NCBI RefSeq assembly: GCF_007859935.1
Contig: NZ_SJPO01000004.1
Coordinates: 62,001 to 126,000, forward strand
Direction of reading: 5' to 3'
From: Posidoniimonas polymericola
Lineage (GTDB): Bacteria > Planctomycetota > Planctomycetia > Pirellulales > Lacipirellulaceae
DNA length: 64,000 nt
In this document: positions 46,225 through 54,342 of the stretch, piece by piece
Numbering within the stretch: position 1 is the stretch's first letter
Layout of the letters: each line of letters opens with the position of its first letter
Translations under genes and position numbers: made by a program
The notes under the pieces: model-generated
The model's database searches: none
What the model was told of the DNA's origin: nothing
The model's input: only the letters and a program-made list of their open reading frames with translations

Positions 46225-48296
46225 GCCACCTCCTCCAGGGACCGCTCCGGGGCGGCGGCCGCGGGTCGAGGAGACAACACAAACTCCTGGCTGGGCTTCA
46301 CTACCCGGGGCAGGCAGAGCCCGGCCTCGACCGTCAGGGCGATCATCATCGCCCCCAGGAACAGCCGCCAGACTTCCTGGACCAGGTTGGCGTCGGAGCC
46401 GGGCTGCGTGTCGACCTGATCGAAATCGAGCCCCGCGAACAGCCGCCCGATCTGGTCGTCGGCGACCTGCAGCGGCGTGTCTTCCCCCAAGACCCGGTTC
46501 AGCGCGACGAGCTTATCGCCCGCGACGTACACGCCCTGGTGGTACTGGTAGTCGGTCGACAGCACTTCTTCGCCGGCGGGGGCAGTGTCCCCGGCAAGCC
46601 GCCGCCATGGGTCGACCACCGCCGGCAGCGCGGGGCCGGCCGGCTGACTGCGGGTGTCGCCGAGCACGCCGAGTCCCACCTCGATCGCGCGTTGCGTAAA
46701 CACATACAGCACCACCCCGTCGGCCCCGAGGGACGACGCGTCCGGCTCGGTAGTGGTCGCCAGGAAGTAGACGCCGCCGGCTTCGGTGATCACCCGCGCC
46801 AACAGCGGCGCGCCGCCGGGCAGGCTGGCGAGCGTGTTGAACTCTCCCGCCAGCGAGCAGTAGCGCTGCACCTGCCAGCGTCCAACCGGCAGCGAGGCGC
46901 CGCTGGCGGTCTTCTGCAGCAGGTCTTGGTCGCTCCGCCAGTTGTCCGGCGTCAGCGGGCGCGGCTCCTGTCGCCACGCCTCCCACCGGACGCCGAGGAA
47001 CGACTCGCCGCCGGGTGACTCTGGCGGCAGGAAGAGGAGCTGCCCGCCGCGGGCGACAAAGTCGGTTAGTTGTTCCGCGGTCTTGCCGGCAGGGATCTCC
47101 GCGGCCCAGACCACCAACGCGAGCTCCTCCCACGCGAGCGTCTGGAGCGTGTCGGGCGACAACACCTCGGCCTCGCTCGGCGCGGCGTCGGGGGCGATCG
47201 AGGCCGCCAGCTGGAGCGGCCGGACCGCGTCGGGGTTATCCGACACAATGATGGTCCGCCGCAGCGGCGGCTCGTCGAACACAAAGTACGCGCCGTCGTC
47301 GGCCGGGTTGACGTCGGCCGGCAGGCTCACGCGCCCCCAGCCTCGCACCGCATCGGCCGCCAAGGGGATCCGGTGGTCCTTGAGCTCGAAGCTGCCCCCG
47401 GTCAGGTCGATCCGCATCTGCGTGCGGGAGCCGTCGATCTCGAACTGCAGCGGCAGGCTGATCGGCGGCAGCTCGTCGACGCCGGTTGCGTCGCGGGTGA
47501 CCACGACCGACACCAGCAGCTCTGGCTGGTTGTCGACCAGCACGCGGCGGGCCTCGGTGACGCGGATCGAAAGGTTGGGCCGCGCTGCGCTGACCGCGGC
47601 CGGGCTGGTCTGCGGCGAATAGTTCAACAAGTGGAAACGCACCTCCTGCGGGAACTCGACAAACGCGTCCCGCAGCGACGCCCAGCGTCCGTCCTCGCTC
47701 TGCCAGTCGTTCTCCTGCAGGTCGGACGCGATCCACACCTCGGTGCGGCCGGGGCTGTTGTCTTTGATGTAGTCGTGCAGCGTCTGCAGCATCGCCGGCA
47801 GGTCGGCCGAGGCGCTGACGCCGGTCGCGGCGGGCGACTCGAGCAGCGCGGTTGGTGATTCCATCTCCTGCGCCTCGGCGGTGGCGCTGTCGATCAGCAC
47901 GTAGCGGTTCGAGCCGAGCGTCGCCAGCACGTCGGCCAGCTGCCGCCGGGCGGAGTCGATGCCCGACACGCCGTCGACCCGACGCTGCATGCTCGGCGAG
48001 CGATCCAGCAGCACCACGGTGGTGTCTGCCCGGCCGCCCGCGGTCAGGCCGAGCCACCCGCTCGACAGCGGGCGGCTGATCGCCATAATCAGCCCGGCGA
48101 TCGCCAGCACCCGCATCGCCATGATCAGCCACTGCCGGATCCGGGCGTAGCCGCGCGACATGCGGTTGGCGGAGAGCAGGAACTGCATCGCCCCCCACTC
48201 GACCGTGCGGTAGCGGCGTTGGTTGATCAGGTGGATGAGGATCGGCAGGCCGGCGATCGGCAGCGTCCACAACAGCCACGGCTGGAGGAAACTCAT
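46221..48296 (-). CDS. BatA-domain/von Willebrand A membrane protein
   Basis: Protein of 691 aa. The N-terminus is the BatA/TIGR02226 signature: FLQPWLLWTLPIAGLPILIHLINQR and RRYRTVEWGAMQFL, then a second membrane helix at about 58-74. The vWA domain carries a MIDAS D98-x-S100-x-S102 (LLDRSPSM). Later segments are beta-rich with a Rossmann-like part (RTIIVSDNPDAVRPLQLAASI, ELALVVWAAEIPAGKTAEQL), and a C-terminal membrane helix lies at about 643-662. It overlaps the DUF58 gene and the second vWA gene by 4 bp each. Equivalent of BatA/BatB in the Bacteroides aerotolerance operon, by gene order and domain. Confidence 0.9.
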   Translation of the reverse strand: MSFLQPWLLWTLPIAGLPILIHLINQRRYRTVEWGAMQFLLSANRMSRGYARIRQWLIMAMRVLAIAGLIMAISRPLSSGWLGLTAGGRADTTVVLLDRSPSMQRRVDGVSGIDSARRQLADVLATLGSNRYVLIDSATAEAQEMESPTALLESPAATGVSASADLPAMLQTLHDYIKDNSPGRTEVWIASDLQENDWQSEDGRWASLRDAFVEFPQEVRFHLLNYSPQTSPAAVSAARPNLSIRVTEARRVLVDNQPELLVSVVVTRDATGVDELPPISLPLQFEIDGSRTQMRIDLTGGSFELKDHRIPLAADAVRGWGRVSLPADVNPADDGAYFVFDEPPLRRTIIVSDNPDAVRPLQLAASIAPDAAPSEAEVLSPDTLQTLAWEELALVVWAAEIPAGKTAEQLTDFVARGGQLLFLPPESPGGESFLGVRWEAWRQEPRPLTPDNWRSDQDLLQKTASGASLPVGRWQVQRYCSLAGEFNTLASLPGGAPLLARVITEAGGVYFLATTTEPDASSLGADGVVLYVFTQRAIEVGLGVLGDTRSQPAGPALPAVVDPWRRLAGDTAPAGEEVLSTDYQYHQGVYVAGDKLVALNRVLGEDTPLQVADDQIGRLFAGLDFDQVDTQPGSDANLVQEVWRLFLGAMMIALTVEAGLCLPRVVKPSQEFVLSPRPAAAAPERSLEEVA

Positions 48297-49228
48297 CGGG
48301 CGCCGGTCCTCTGGGTGCGACGCACAAGGAACCGACGCAGCACGCTCTCGTAGCTCTCGTCGATGCGGACCGGGTGGTAGTCGACGCCGGTCTCGAGCAC
48401 GGCCTGCTTGAGCGCGTCGAGGTAGGCCTTGAGCGCCTTGTGGTAGCGGTCGGCGATCTCGGTCGGCTCGGCGAGGATGCTCGTGCCCCCCTCCAGGTCC
48501 ACGAACCGCATCGGCCGCTTGAACTCGAAGTTCAGTTCCTGCTGGTCCAGCAGGTGGAACACGGCCAGGTCATGGTTGCGGAAACGGAAGTGCTCGAAGC
48601 ACTCGCGCAACTCGGTGGGATCGACAAACAAGTCGGAGATCACCACCACCAGCGCCCGCTGGCGGATGGTCTCGGCCAGCTCGTGCAGCGCCGGGGTCAG
48701 CTTGGTCGCCCCAGCTGGGCGGATCTGCTCCAGCGTGTCGAACAGGTAGCTCAGGTGCGCCGGGTTGCGGCGGGGGGGGATCTCGGTGGTGATCTTCTCC
48801 GACACGCAGGACAGGCCCACGGCGTCGCCCTGCTGGATGGCGAGGTACCCCAGCGAGGCGGCCAGGCGGCGGGCGTAGTCGATCTTGCTCAGCCCGCCCC
48901 GTCCAGAATCGGCTTGGCGGTGCGAGCCGAACCGCATCGAGCCGCTCGTGTCGACCACCAGGCAGCACCGCAGGTTGGTGTCGGCCTCGAACTCTTTGAC
49001 GTACTGCCTGCCGGTCCGCGCGAGCGCCCGCCAGTGCAGCCGTCGGAGGTCGTCGCCGGGGACGTACTTGCGGTACTCGGCGAACTCGACGCTCGCGCCG
49101 CGGTGGGGGCTGCGGTGCCGGCCAGAGACGCTCCCCTGCATCGCCCGGCGGGCGAACAGCGGCACCGCCGCCAGCCGCGCGAGGACGGCTGGCTCTAGGA
49201 ACGATCGGGATTGATCCGGGGCGGCCAT
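48293..49228 (-). CDS. DUF58 domain protein
   Basis: Protein of 311 aa. The DUF58 hallmark is complete: GRHRSPHRGASVEFAEYRKY, VPGDDLRRLHWRALARTG and YVKEFEADTN. A vWA-like fold follows with VVDTSGSM (Asp93, Ser95, Ser97) and VVVISDLFVDP. No membrane helix is seen. In MoxR systems DUF58 proteins act with the AAA+ ATPase and membrane vWA proteins, probably as substrate-binding partners. It lies 48 bp after the MoxR gene and overlaps the BatA-like gene by 4 bp. Confidence 0.95.
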   Translation of the reverse strand: MAAPDQSRSFLEPAVLARLAAVPLFARRAMQGSVSGRHRSPHRGASVEFAEYRKYVPGDDLRRLHWRALARTGRQYVKEFEADTNLRCCLVVDTSGSMRFGSHRQADSGRGGLSKIDYARRLAASLGYLAIQQGDAVGLSCVSEKITTEIPPRRNPAHLSYLFDTLEQIRPAGATKLTPALHELAETIRQRALVVVISDLFVDPTELRECFEHFRFRNHDLAVFHLLDQQELNFEFKRPMRFVDLEGGTSILAEPTEIADRYHKALKAYLDALKQAVLETGVDYHPVRIDESYESVLRRFLVRRTQRTGAR

Positions 49229-49276
49229 ACTAGCGGCGGCTTCCTCGTGTGGCGCGGCTTCCGTGGTTGCGACAGG

Positions 49277-50323
49277 CTAGCGTTCGGTGTCGGCCTCTTC
49301 GATCAGGCGACGGACCACGGCCTTGGCGTCGGTCCCCTCGGCCTGGGCGGCGAAGGTCGTGATGACACGGTGGGTCAGCACCGGGCTGGCCACCTCCTGG
49401 ACGTCCTCGAGCCGCACCATGTAGCTCCCCAGCAGCGCCGCCCGCGCCTTGGCGCCAAGGATCAGGTTCTGCACCGCGCGGGGCCCGGCGCCCCACGCCA
49501 CCAGCGGCCGCAGCCAGTCCGGCGCGTCGGGGTGATTGGGGCGGGTCTTGCGGACCAGGCGGGCAGCGTAGGTGTAGATGTGGTCCGGAACCGGGATCCG
49601 CCTCACCAGCTCTTGGTGCCGGATGATCTCCTCGGCGTCCATCAGGTGGTCGAGGGTCGGCAGCGCGTCGCCCGTGGTGCTGCGCGCGATGTCGATCTCC
49701 TCCTGCTCGGTATTCGGGTAGTCGAGCTCGATCAGGAACATGAACCGGTCGAGCTGGGCCTCGGGGAGCGGGTAGGTGCCCTCCTGCTCCACTGGGTTCT
49801 GGGTCGCCAGCACCAGGAAAGGAGCGTCGAGCGTAAAGGTCTTACCGACCGCGGTCACTCGGCTCTCCTGCATCGCCTCGAGCATGGCGGCCTGCGTCTT
49901 CGGCGGGGCGCGGTTGATCTCGTCGGCCAACACGACATTGGCGAACACCGGGCCGTGGATGAATTCAAACGCCCGCCGGCCGTCGCCGGTGTCCTGCAGG
50001 ATGTCGGTGCCGGTGATGTCCATCGGCATCAGGTCGGGGGTGAACTGGATGCGGCTGAACTTTAGCGACATTGTCTCGGCAAGCTTGCTGACCAGCAGCG
50101 TCTTGGCGAGCCCAGGCACGCCCATCAGCAGCGAGTGCCCCCGCGCGAACAGGCAGATCGCCAGCAGCTCGACGACTTCTCGCTGACCGACAATCACCCG
50201 GCCGAGTTCTTCGCGGAGCCTGGCGTAGGCGCCACGCAGCTCGTCGACTGCCTGCACATCGTCATCGCTAAGCGCGTGGGGAGCAGATTCGGGTGTCGCC
50301 GCAGAATTGAACGTCTGAGTCAT
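49277..50323 (-). CDS. MoxR-family AAA+ ATPase, first gene of a nine-gene operon
   Basis: Protein of 348 aa. Walker A GVPGLAKT at 68-75, Walker B VVLADEINRAPPKTQAAMLEAMQE, sensor 1 LATQNPVEQEGTYPLPEAQLDRF and the C-terminal helical lid (LVAWGAGPRAVQNLILGAKARA, EGTDAKAVVRRLIEEADTER). The MoxR family acts as chaperone-like ATPases in metal insertion or assembly of complexes, with vWA proteins as partners. Here DUF58, BatA-like and a second vWA gene follow directly, as in bat aerotolerance operons. A four-copy 15-bp repeat lies 61-119 bp upstream of the start. Confidence 0.95.
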   Translation of the reverse strand: MTQTFNSAATPESAPHALSDDDVQAVDELRGAYARLREELGRVIVGQREVVELLAICLFARGHSLLMGVPGLAKTLLVSKLAETMSLKFSRIQFTPDLMPMDITGTDILQDTGDGRRAFEFIHGPVFANVVLADEINRAPPKTQAAMLEAMQESRVTAVGKTFTLDAPFLVLATQNPVEQEGTYPLPEAQLDRFMFLIELDYPNTEQEEIDIARSTTGDALPTLDHLMDAEEIIRHQELVRRIPVPDHIYTYAARLVRKTRPNHPDAPDWLRPLVAWGAGPRAVQNLILGAKARAALLGSYMVRLEDVQEVASPVLTHRVITTFAAQAEGTDAKAVVRRLIEEADTER

Positions 50324-50383
50324 AGACCGGACCAGGCTGGGGGCACTGTTAGAGAGTAAGGGAACGCGCGTGACGGCGGCCGC

Positions 50384-50442
50384 TGTCGCAGGATCTACTG
50401 TCGCAGGATCTACTGTCGCAGGATCTACTGTCGCAGGATCTA
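50384..50442. repeat. 15-bp tandem repeat, four copies
   Basis: TGTCGCAGGATCTAC is repeated at 50384-50398, 50399-50413 and 50414-50428 with no mismatch; the fourth copy (50429-50442) lacks only the last base. It sits 61-119 bp upstream of the MoxR start, in the expected promoter region. Confidence 0.9.
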
Positions 50443-50834
50443 TTTGAGGCGGGCGGCGGGACGGATGCGGTTACCTGCGACCATTTCTTATAGACGATCG
50501 CAAGCGAGAATTCACTCACTTCTTTTCAGATTGTTTAAATCTCGCTCGGCAGCCACGCGCTCCACGTTCGCAACTCGACGGACCACTTATTCGCTGGCCG
50601 TGGATCGATGTCGGGAAAATCCAGCGTAGCCAAGAACAGAGCCCATGGGACCAGGTCGCCCGCGACTTAGCAGCCGAATTCGCCCGCGCCCCAGCAGCCC
50701 GCCACGCCGCCGTCTAAGACGAACCAACGCGGGCGAGGGTTCCCCACTGCTCAGAAGAAATCGAGACTTGTTCGCCTCGGGGCGTTCGCCTGCGCGATAG
50801 AGCAAGAGATATCGCTAGAAATGGCCGTCGCGGC

Positions 50835-50859
50835 GCGGCGCCTTCGAGGCTGGCGCCGC
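50835..50859 (-). terminator. GC-rich hairpin after the metalloprotease gene
   Basis: GCGGCGCC (50835-50842) and GGCGCCGC (50852-50859) pair perfectly around a 9-nt loop; an inner GCCT/AGGC pairing competes. It starts 16 bp past the minus-strand stop at 50875. No T tract. Confidence 0.6.
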
Positions 50860-50874
50860 AGGTTTAGAAAACGG

Positions 50875-52314
50875 CTAGCAGCCTCGCGAGAGGGCGCGTC
50901 GCCTGTGCCGAGCAAAGAGCATGCCGAAGGCCGCGAGCAGCGTCGCGACCGGCTCGGGAACGGCCAGCGGTGACGACCCACTCGAGGAGGACCCGAATCC
51001 GTTTTTCCAAACGACGTAGTCAGCCAGGTCGACATCGCCGTCGTGGTCTCCGTCGGCCGCCAGACTGCCGCCAATGTCGTCCTGCGAGTCCCGCCATACC
51101 GAGTAGTCGGCGGCGTCGACCAGCCCATCGTCGTTGTAGTCGCCCGCCAACGCCACCAGCATGGCGGACGCCGAGATCACCAAGTCGTACATCTGCACGC
51201 TGTCATCCGCGCCCAACACGCGCGCAAAGTACTCGCCGCTCGCCGCCAGTTGCAGCCCGGTGATCGACTCTGCCCCGCCCGCGGAGGTGAGGTCGACCTG
51301 CTCGAGTAGCGTCGATCCATCCGAGTCGTAGACCGCCAGCGACAGGTTGTTGCGGGCGTTGGCGTCGAACGTACTCTGCGTGCCCCCTTGCACGCCCTGC
51401 TGGAACAACCCGCCACGCGGCGTCAGCGTCAGGGAGACCTCAAGCGGCGTGTCGACGGAGAATGAGTAGTAGTCGATGTCCGAACCGTCGGTGATGCTGA
51501 CGAAGTCGGTCTCGGTAGCGGCTACGGCCTGGTCGCCCGCCGCGTCGAGGCCAACGCCAAGCACCCCGCCCGAGGAAAGCAGCCCCAGCGATGTCGCGCG
51601 GGCGGCGGTGTCGTTGCCTTGCCCGCTGTACGCCTTCTCGTAGACGTCACCGTAGAGCCCGTGGAGCCCACGGATGTCGTCGAGCTGCGGGCCGTCAAAA
51701 GTGGTGTTGATGTACGGTTCCATCAGCAATGACGACGTGTCGGACTCGATGTGCAACAGCCCGATTGCGTGGCCCAGCTCGTGCATGACGGTGTTGCGGA
51801 ACGTCCGGTAGTCGCTGGCGGTGCGAGAGAAATAGGAGGTCTCACCGGTGTCGATAACCATATCGCCGTTGTTGGGCAACCAGGTGTAGGCGAGCGTGCC
51901 ACTGGGCCCGTCGTTGTACGAGCCGGCAATCCGGACGTCGGCCAGTTGGCCGAGCCGCCCCGCCGATCCCCCGACCATCGACCCGTTGTCGTTCTCCTCG
52001 TAGACAAACGTGATGCCGCCCAACTCCGACCAGCGGTCGACCGATTGCTGAAAAACGCTGAACCAGCTGCGCGAGGTTAGGTCGGACGAGGAGGAGGTCT
52101 CGCTGAAGAGGTCGTCGAGGTAGCTGACCAGGTCGCTCGGGTCCTCGCCCGAGATGGTGGTCCCGTCCTCGGCGATGCCCCAAGTAAGCGTGGCGCCCTG
52201 TCCCGCCGACACCCTCCCCGACGCGGTAGTCGTCCACGCGTCGTCGGGCACGTAGGCCACCGCGGTCGCGGCCGAGTTCGCCAGCACGAGTGCAATGAGC
52301 CAAGTAGTCTTCAC
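50875..52314 (-). CDS. Secreted matrixin-type metalloprotease with dockerin-like module and PEP-CTERM
   Basis: Protein of 479 aa from the GTG at 52314, which gives a clean signal peptide (TTWLIALVLANSAATAVA); the frame upstream lacks signal features. The peptidase domain has TLTWGI, a zinc-binding HELGHAIGLLH at about 178-188 and a Met-turn LLMEPYI, as in matrixins. A pre-peptidase C-terminal-like beta domain follows (DYYSFSVDTPLEVSLTLTPRGG; GEYFARVLGADDSVQMYDL), then dockerin-like repeats ([32 protein letters not shown]) and a PEP-CTERM tail VPEPVATLLAAFGMLFARHRRR. Probably degrades extracellular protein while tethered at the cell surface. No inhibitor gene is adjacent. Confidence 0.9.
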   Translation of the reverse strand: MKTTWLIALVLANSAATAVAYVPDDAWTTTASGRVSAGQGATLTWGIAEDGTTISGEDPSDLVSYLDDLFSETSSSSDLTSRSWFSVFQQSVDRWSELGGITFVYEENDNGSMVGGSAGRLGQLADVRIAGSYNDGPSGTLAYTWLPNNGDMVIDTGETSYFSRTASDYRTFRNTVMHELGHAIGLLHIESDTSSLLMEPYINTTFDGPQLDDIRGLHGLYGDVYEKAYSGQGNDTAARATSLGLLSSGGVLGVGLDAAGDQAVAATETDFVSITDGSDIDYYSFSVDTPLEVSLTLTPRGGLFQQGVQGGTQSTFDANARNNLSLAVYDSDGSTLLEQVDLTSAGGAESITGLQLAASGEYFARVLGADDSVQMYDLVISASAMLVALAGDYNDDGLVDAADYSVWRDSQDDIGGSLAADGDHDGDVDLADYVVWKNGFGSSSSGSSPLAVPEPVATLLAAFGMLFARHRRRALSRGC

Positions 52315-52428
52315 GGTGGTATCCGGTGAGCAAGCGGGGACGCAGCGGCGGCTGATGGCCGTTGGCGGTCCACCGCCAACCAGCACGCCGCTGGCGCCCC
52401 GAAGGTTAGTAGCTAACGGAACAACACG

Positions 52429-53190
52429 CTAGGCGGCTGACCGACGACGCAGCCCCGCCGCCAGCAGGCACGACGCCAACAGCGCCAGCACTCGGCCAAG
52501 CGGCTCGGGCGCCACGGCCGCCTGGGCGCCGAGCGTCGACTCGTCCCTGGCGGTCGCTGCGAGCGCGGCGTCGGGGGTGACGTCGGTGGAAACCCCGCCG
52601 CCGGCCTCGCTGATCGTCGCCAGGTAGGCGTCGAGGCTGTCGCCGAGTGTGGCGTAGCCCGCCACGTCGATTGCGAGCGACGACTGCCGTTCTGTCAACG
52701 ACTACAGACGCGACGCGAGCCGCTCGGTGGTGTTCTCGAGCCGACTCACGGCGTTCGTCAGCCACCCGTCCGCGTCTGCGGTCACGGAATACTCCTCCAG
52801 CAGCAGCGTGTAGTCTTCGAGCTCCTCGGTGGTGAAGGTGATCAAGGAATCGAGCCGGTCGAGCCGATGCTCGGCAGCGTCAACAAAAAAGCCTCACCGC
52901 GTGACGAGCCGCTCCAGGCTGTCTAGGACCCCCACGTAGTTGTCCGAGGCGTAGTAGTCCTCAATCTCAGCCAGGCCGGTGTCGTAGTCGTCTACGATCT
53001 GGGCAAACGCGTCCTCGAAGTACGACTGGAGGTCGCCGTCGTAGTCCCAGCCACGATGGCCGTGAATCGAGAAGTCGTGACCGCCGCCATGGCCCCGCCC
53101 GCACAGGCCGCGCCCGTCAAAACTAATATGATCGGCGGCGGCCGGAACCGCCAGCAAAAGGGGGAGCGTGCCCGCTAGAATCAATTTCAT
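52429..53190 (-). pseudogene. PEP-CTERM gene interrupted by two in-frame stops
   Basis: One reading frame runs from the ATG at 53190 to a stop at 52429 with no frameshift but with TGA at 52896-52894 and TAG at 52704-52702. Segment 1 (98 aa) has the signal peptide and a Gly/His-rich then acidic helical region. Segment 2 (63 aa) continues with LDRLDSLITFTTEELEDYTLLL and LENTTERLASRL. Segment 3 (about 90 aa) ends in a full PEP-CTERM tail, VAPEPLGRVLALLASCLLAAG followed by RRR. Together they would make a 251-residue PEP-CTERM protein, so signal peptide and sorting tail are separated by two stops. Likely a young pseudogene; readthrough or sequencing error are alternatives. Confidence 0.8.
52894..53190 (-). 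CDS. Small secreted protein (98 aa), first segment of the interrupted gene
   Basis: This is the part of the interrupted gene that can still be translated normally. GAGGAA precedes the ATG at 53190. Signal peptide about 1-20 (LILAGTLPLLLAVPAAAD), then GRGLCGRGHGGGHDFSIHGHRG, a Gly/His stretch that could bind metal, and an acidic helix YFEDAFAQIVDDYDTGLAEIEDYY ending LERLVTR. Alone it lacks the sorting tail and would be released to the periplasm or medium. The ATG overlaps the stop of the upstream ORF by 4 bp (ATGA). Confidence 0.55.
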   Translation of the reverse strand: MKLILAGTLPLLLAVPAAADHISFDGRGLCGRGHGGGHDFSIHGHRGWDYDGDLQSYFEDAFAQIVDDYDTGLAEIEDYYASDNYVGVLDSLERLVTR

Positions 53191-53844
53191 CGGAAGGTTC
53201 CTCGTTGGATTGTCGCGGTAGTCACGCGGAGAACGCCGCAAGACGCCGCCCGGGTGGTCGGTTCGCCGTCCCCGGGGCGCCGCAAGAAAAAGCCAACGTG
53301 GCGTCCCTCGTGGACCAGGTCGTGCAGGCCACCCGAGCAACCGTCGCGGCCGTGGCGGGCGGTCTTCTCGCCCAGTCCAAGCTCGAGCGGTCCACCAACG
53401 GCCGTGTTCTCGGCAAGGGTGATGGAGTCGTTCTCGCTGGTGCTCATGACACTGACGTTGCCGTCGATGGCGCCGTTGCGCGCGGCGGTCATAAGGTGGC
53501 GGTCGACCGCGCCGGCGATGTCGACTGAGTTGTCGCCCCCCAAACGCACTGAGACTCCCCCAGCAACCACCGCGCCCTCGGCGATCGAGATCAGGTCCGC
53601 GCCGTCGGAGCCCCGCACCGAGAGCGAGCCGACTTCGCCGCTGACGGCGAGCTCGTTGGCTCCACCGCCCAGCCACACCGACGCCCGCGATCCGATCGTC
53701 GAATCGATCGCCACCGAGTCGGCGCCGTCCCCCCCGCGGTAGACGAGCGACTCGACGATCCCGCCGGTCAGCTCGAGCAGGTTATCGCAGTCGCCGAGGT
53801 CGGCGTAGATCCGACATCGACGCCTGGTCGGTGCGTGACGGGTT
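53187..53844 (-). pseudogene. 5'-truncated beta-solenoid-like ORF
   Basis: An open frame with no good start: it is open from a TGA at 53844-53846 and a GTG at 53714 is the first plausible codon. Coding-like sequence starts abruptly with RIYADLGDCDNLLELTGG and continues as short repeats, VESLVYRGGDGADSVAI, SLSVRGSDGADLISIAEGA and VSVRLGGDNSVDIAGAV, each about 25 residues, typical of parallel beta-helix or calcium-binding surface proteins. No signal peptide and no N-terminal domain are present, so the 5' part is missing. The last 50 residues look out of register. It ends in an ATGA overlap with the next gene. Confidence 0.6.
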
Positions 53845-53860
53845 CAACCTTATTACTCCC

Positions 53861-53909
53861 TGCGCCGCCAACGGACCGAGGCCGTCGGCCTCGGTCCATT
53901 GGCAGCGCA
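53861..53909. terminator. Near-perfect 49-bp palindrome, possible bidirectional terminator
   Basis: Arms of 24 bp, with core GGACCGAGGCCG / CGGCCTCGGTCC (53873-53884, 53886-53897) around a single T, flanked outward by GCCAA/TTGGC and TGCGC/GCGCA with only two C-A mismatches. It lies 28 bp beyond the minus-strand stop of the response regulator (53938). No T tract on either side. It is the strongest palindrome in the window. Confidence 0.75.
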
Positions 53910-53937
53910 GCGATCAATAGTCGCTTACAGAGTGCGG

Positions 53938-54324
53938 CTACGAGGGGGTGGCCTGCCCGCCCTGCTCCGCGGCGTCGGCGATGGCAAGCTGCAGGGTCCC
54001 CGCGTCGCACGGCTTGTTGAGGAACCGGAAGACCCGCGCCTCGTGCATCGCTTTGACGAAGGTCTCTTTATCCGTGTTGCCGGTCAGCATGATGAAGGTC
54101 GAGGCCGGCGCGATCTTCCGCGCCTCGGCGACGAACTGCAGCCCGTCCATCGCCGGCATCCGCATGTCGGTAAAGATGATATCGTAGGGGCCATTGTTGG
54201 CGATCGTCTCGAGCGCTTCCTTGCCGGACTCGGCCGTGTCGAGATCGTAGTCGAAGCCGAGCAGGCGCTCGATCCCGTTCAAGATGGCGCGCTCGTCGTC
54301 AACAAATAGCAGCTTGAAGTCCAT
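53938..54324 (-). CDS. Single-domain response regulator
   Basis: Protein of 128 aa, a complete CheY-like receiver and nothing else: FVDDERAIL (acidic pocket Asp9-Asp10), phosphoacceptor Asp53 in IIFTDMRMP, Thr81 in MLTGNTD and Lys104 in FLNKPC. With no output domain it must pass its signal to a partner or to a phosphorelay, or control motility-type targets. It is 18 bp after the histidine kinase gene and closes a three-gene binding protein - kinase - regulator operon. Confidence 0.95.
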   Translation of the reverse strand: MDFKLLFVDDERAILNGIERLLGFDYDLDTAESGKEALETIANNGPYDIIFTDMRMPAMDGLQFVAEARKIAPASTFIMLTGNTDKETFVKAMHEARVFRFLNKPCDAGTLQLAIADAAEQGGQATPS

Positions 54325-54342
54325 GTCAGTTCGTCCCCATTT

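Larger units (their letters stand above)
50324..50874. other. Intergenic region upstream of the MoxR operon
   Basis: 551 bp containing the promoter side of the MoxR operon (right of 50323), the 15-bp tandem repeat, and a hairpin behind the metalloprotease gene. Short frames in it (for example 50587-50805) have no signal peptide or domain. Confidence 0.55.

Noticed and set aside
50384-50442. 15-bp repeats as a CRISPR array
   Set aside because: Copies are directly adjacent with no spacers and too short.
53768-54010. Frame ending near GSTPTSAT, which can indicate a tRNA gene
   Set aside because: No GGTTC T-arm or cloverleaf with an acceptor stem could be built around it.
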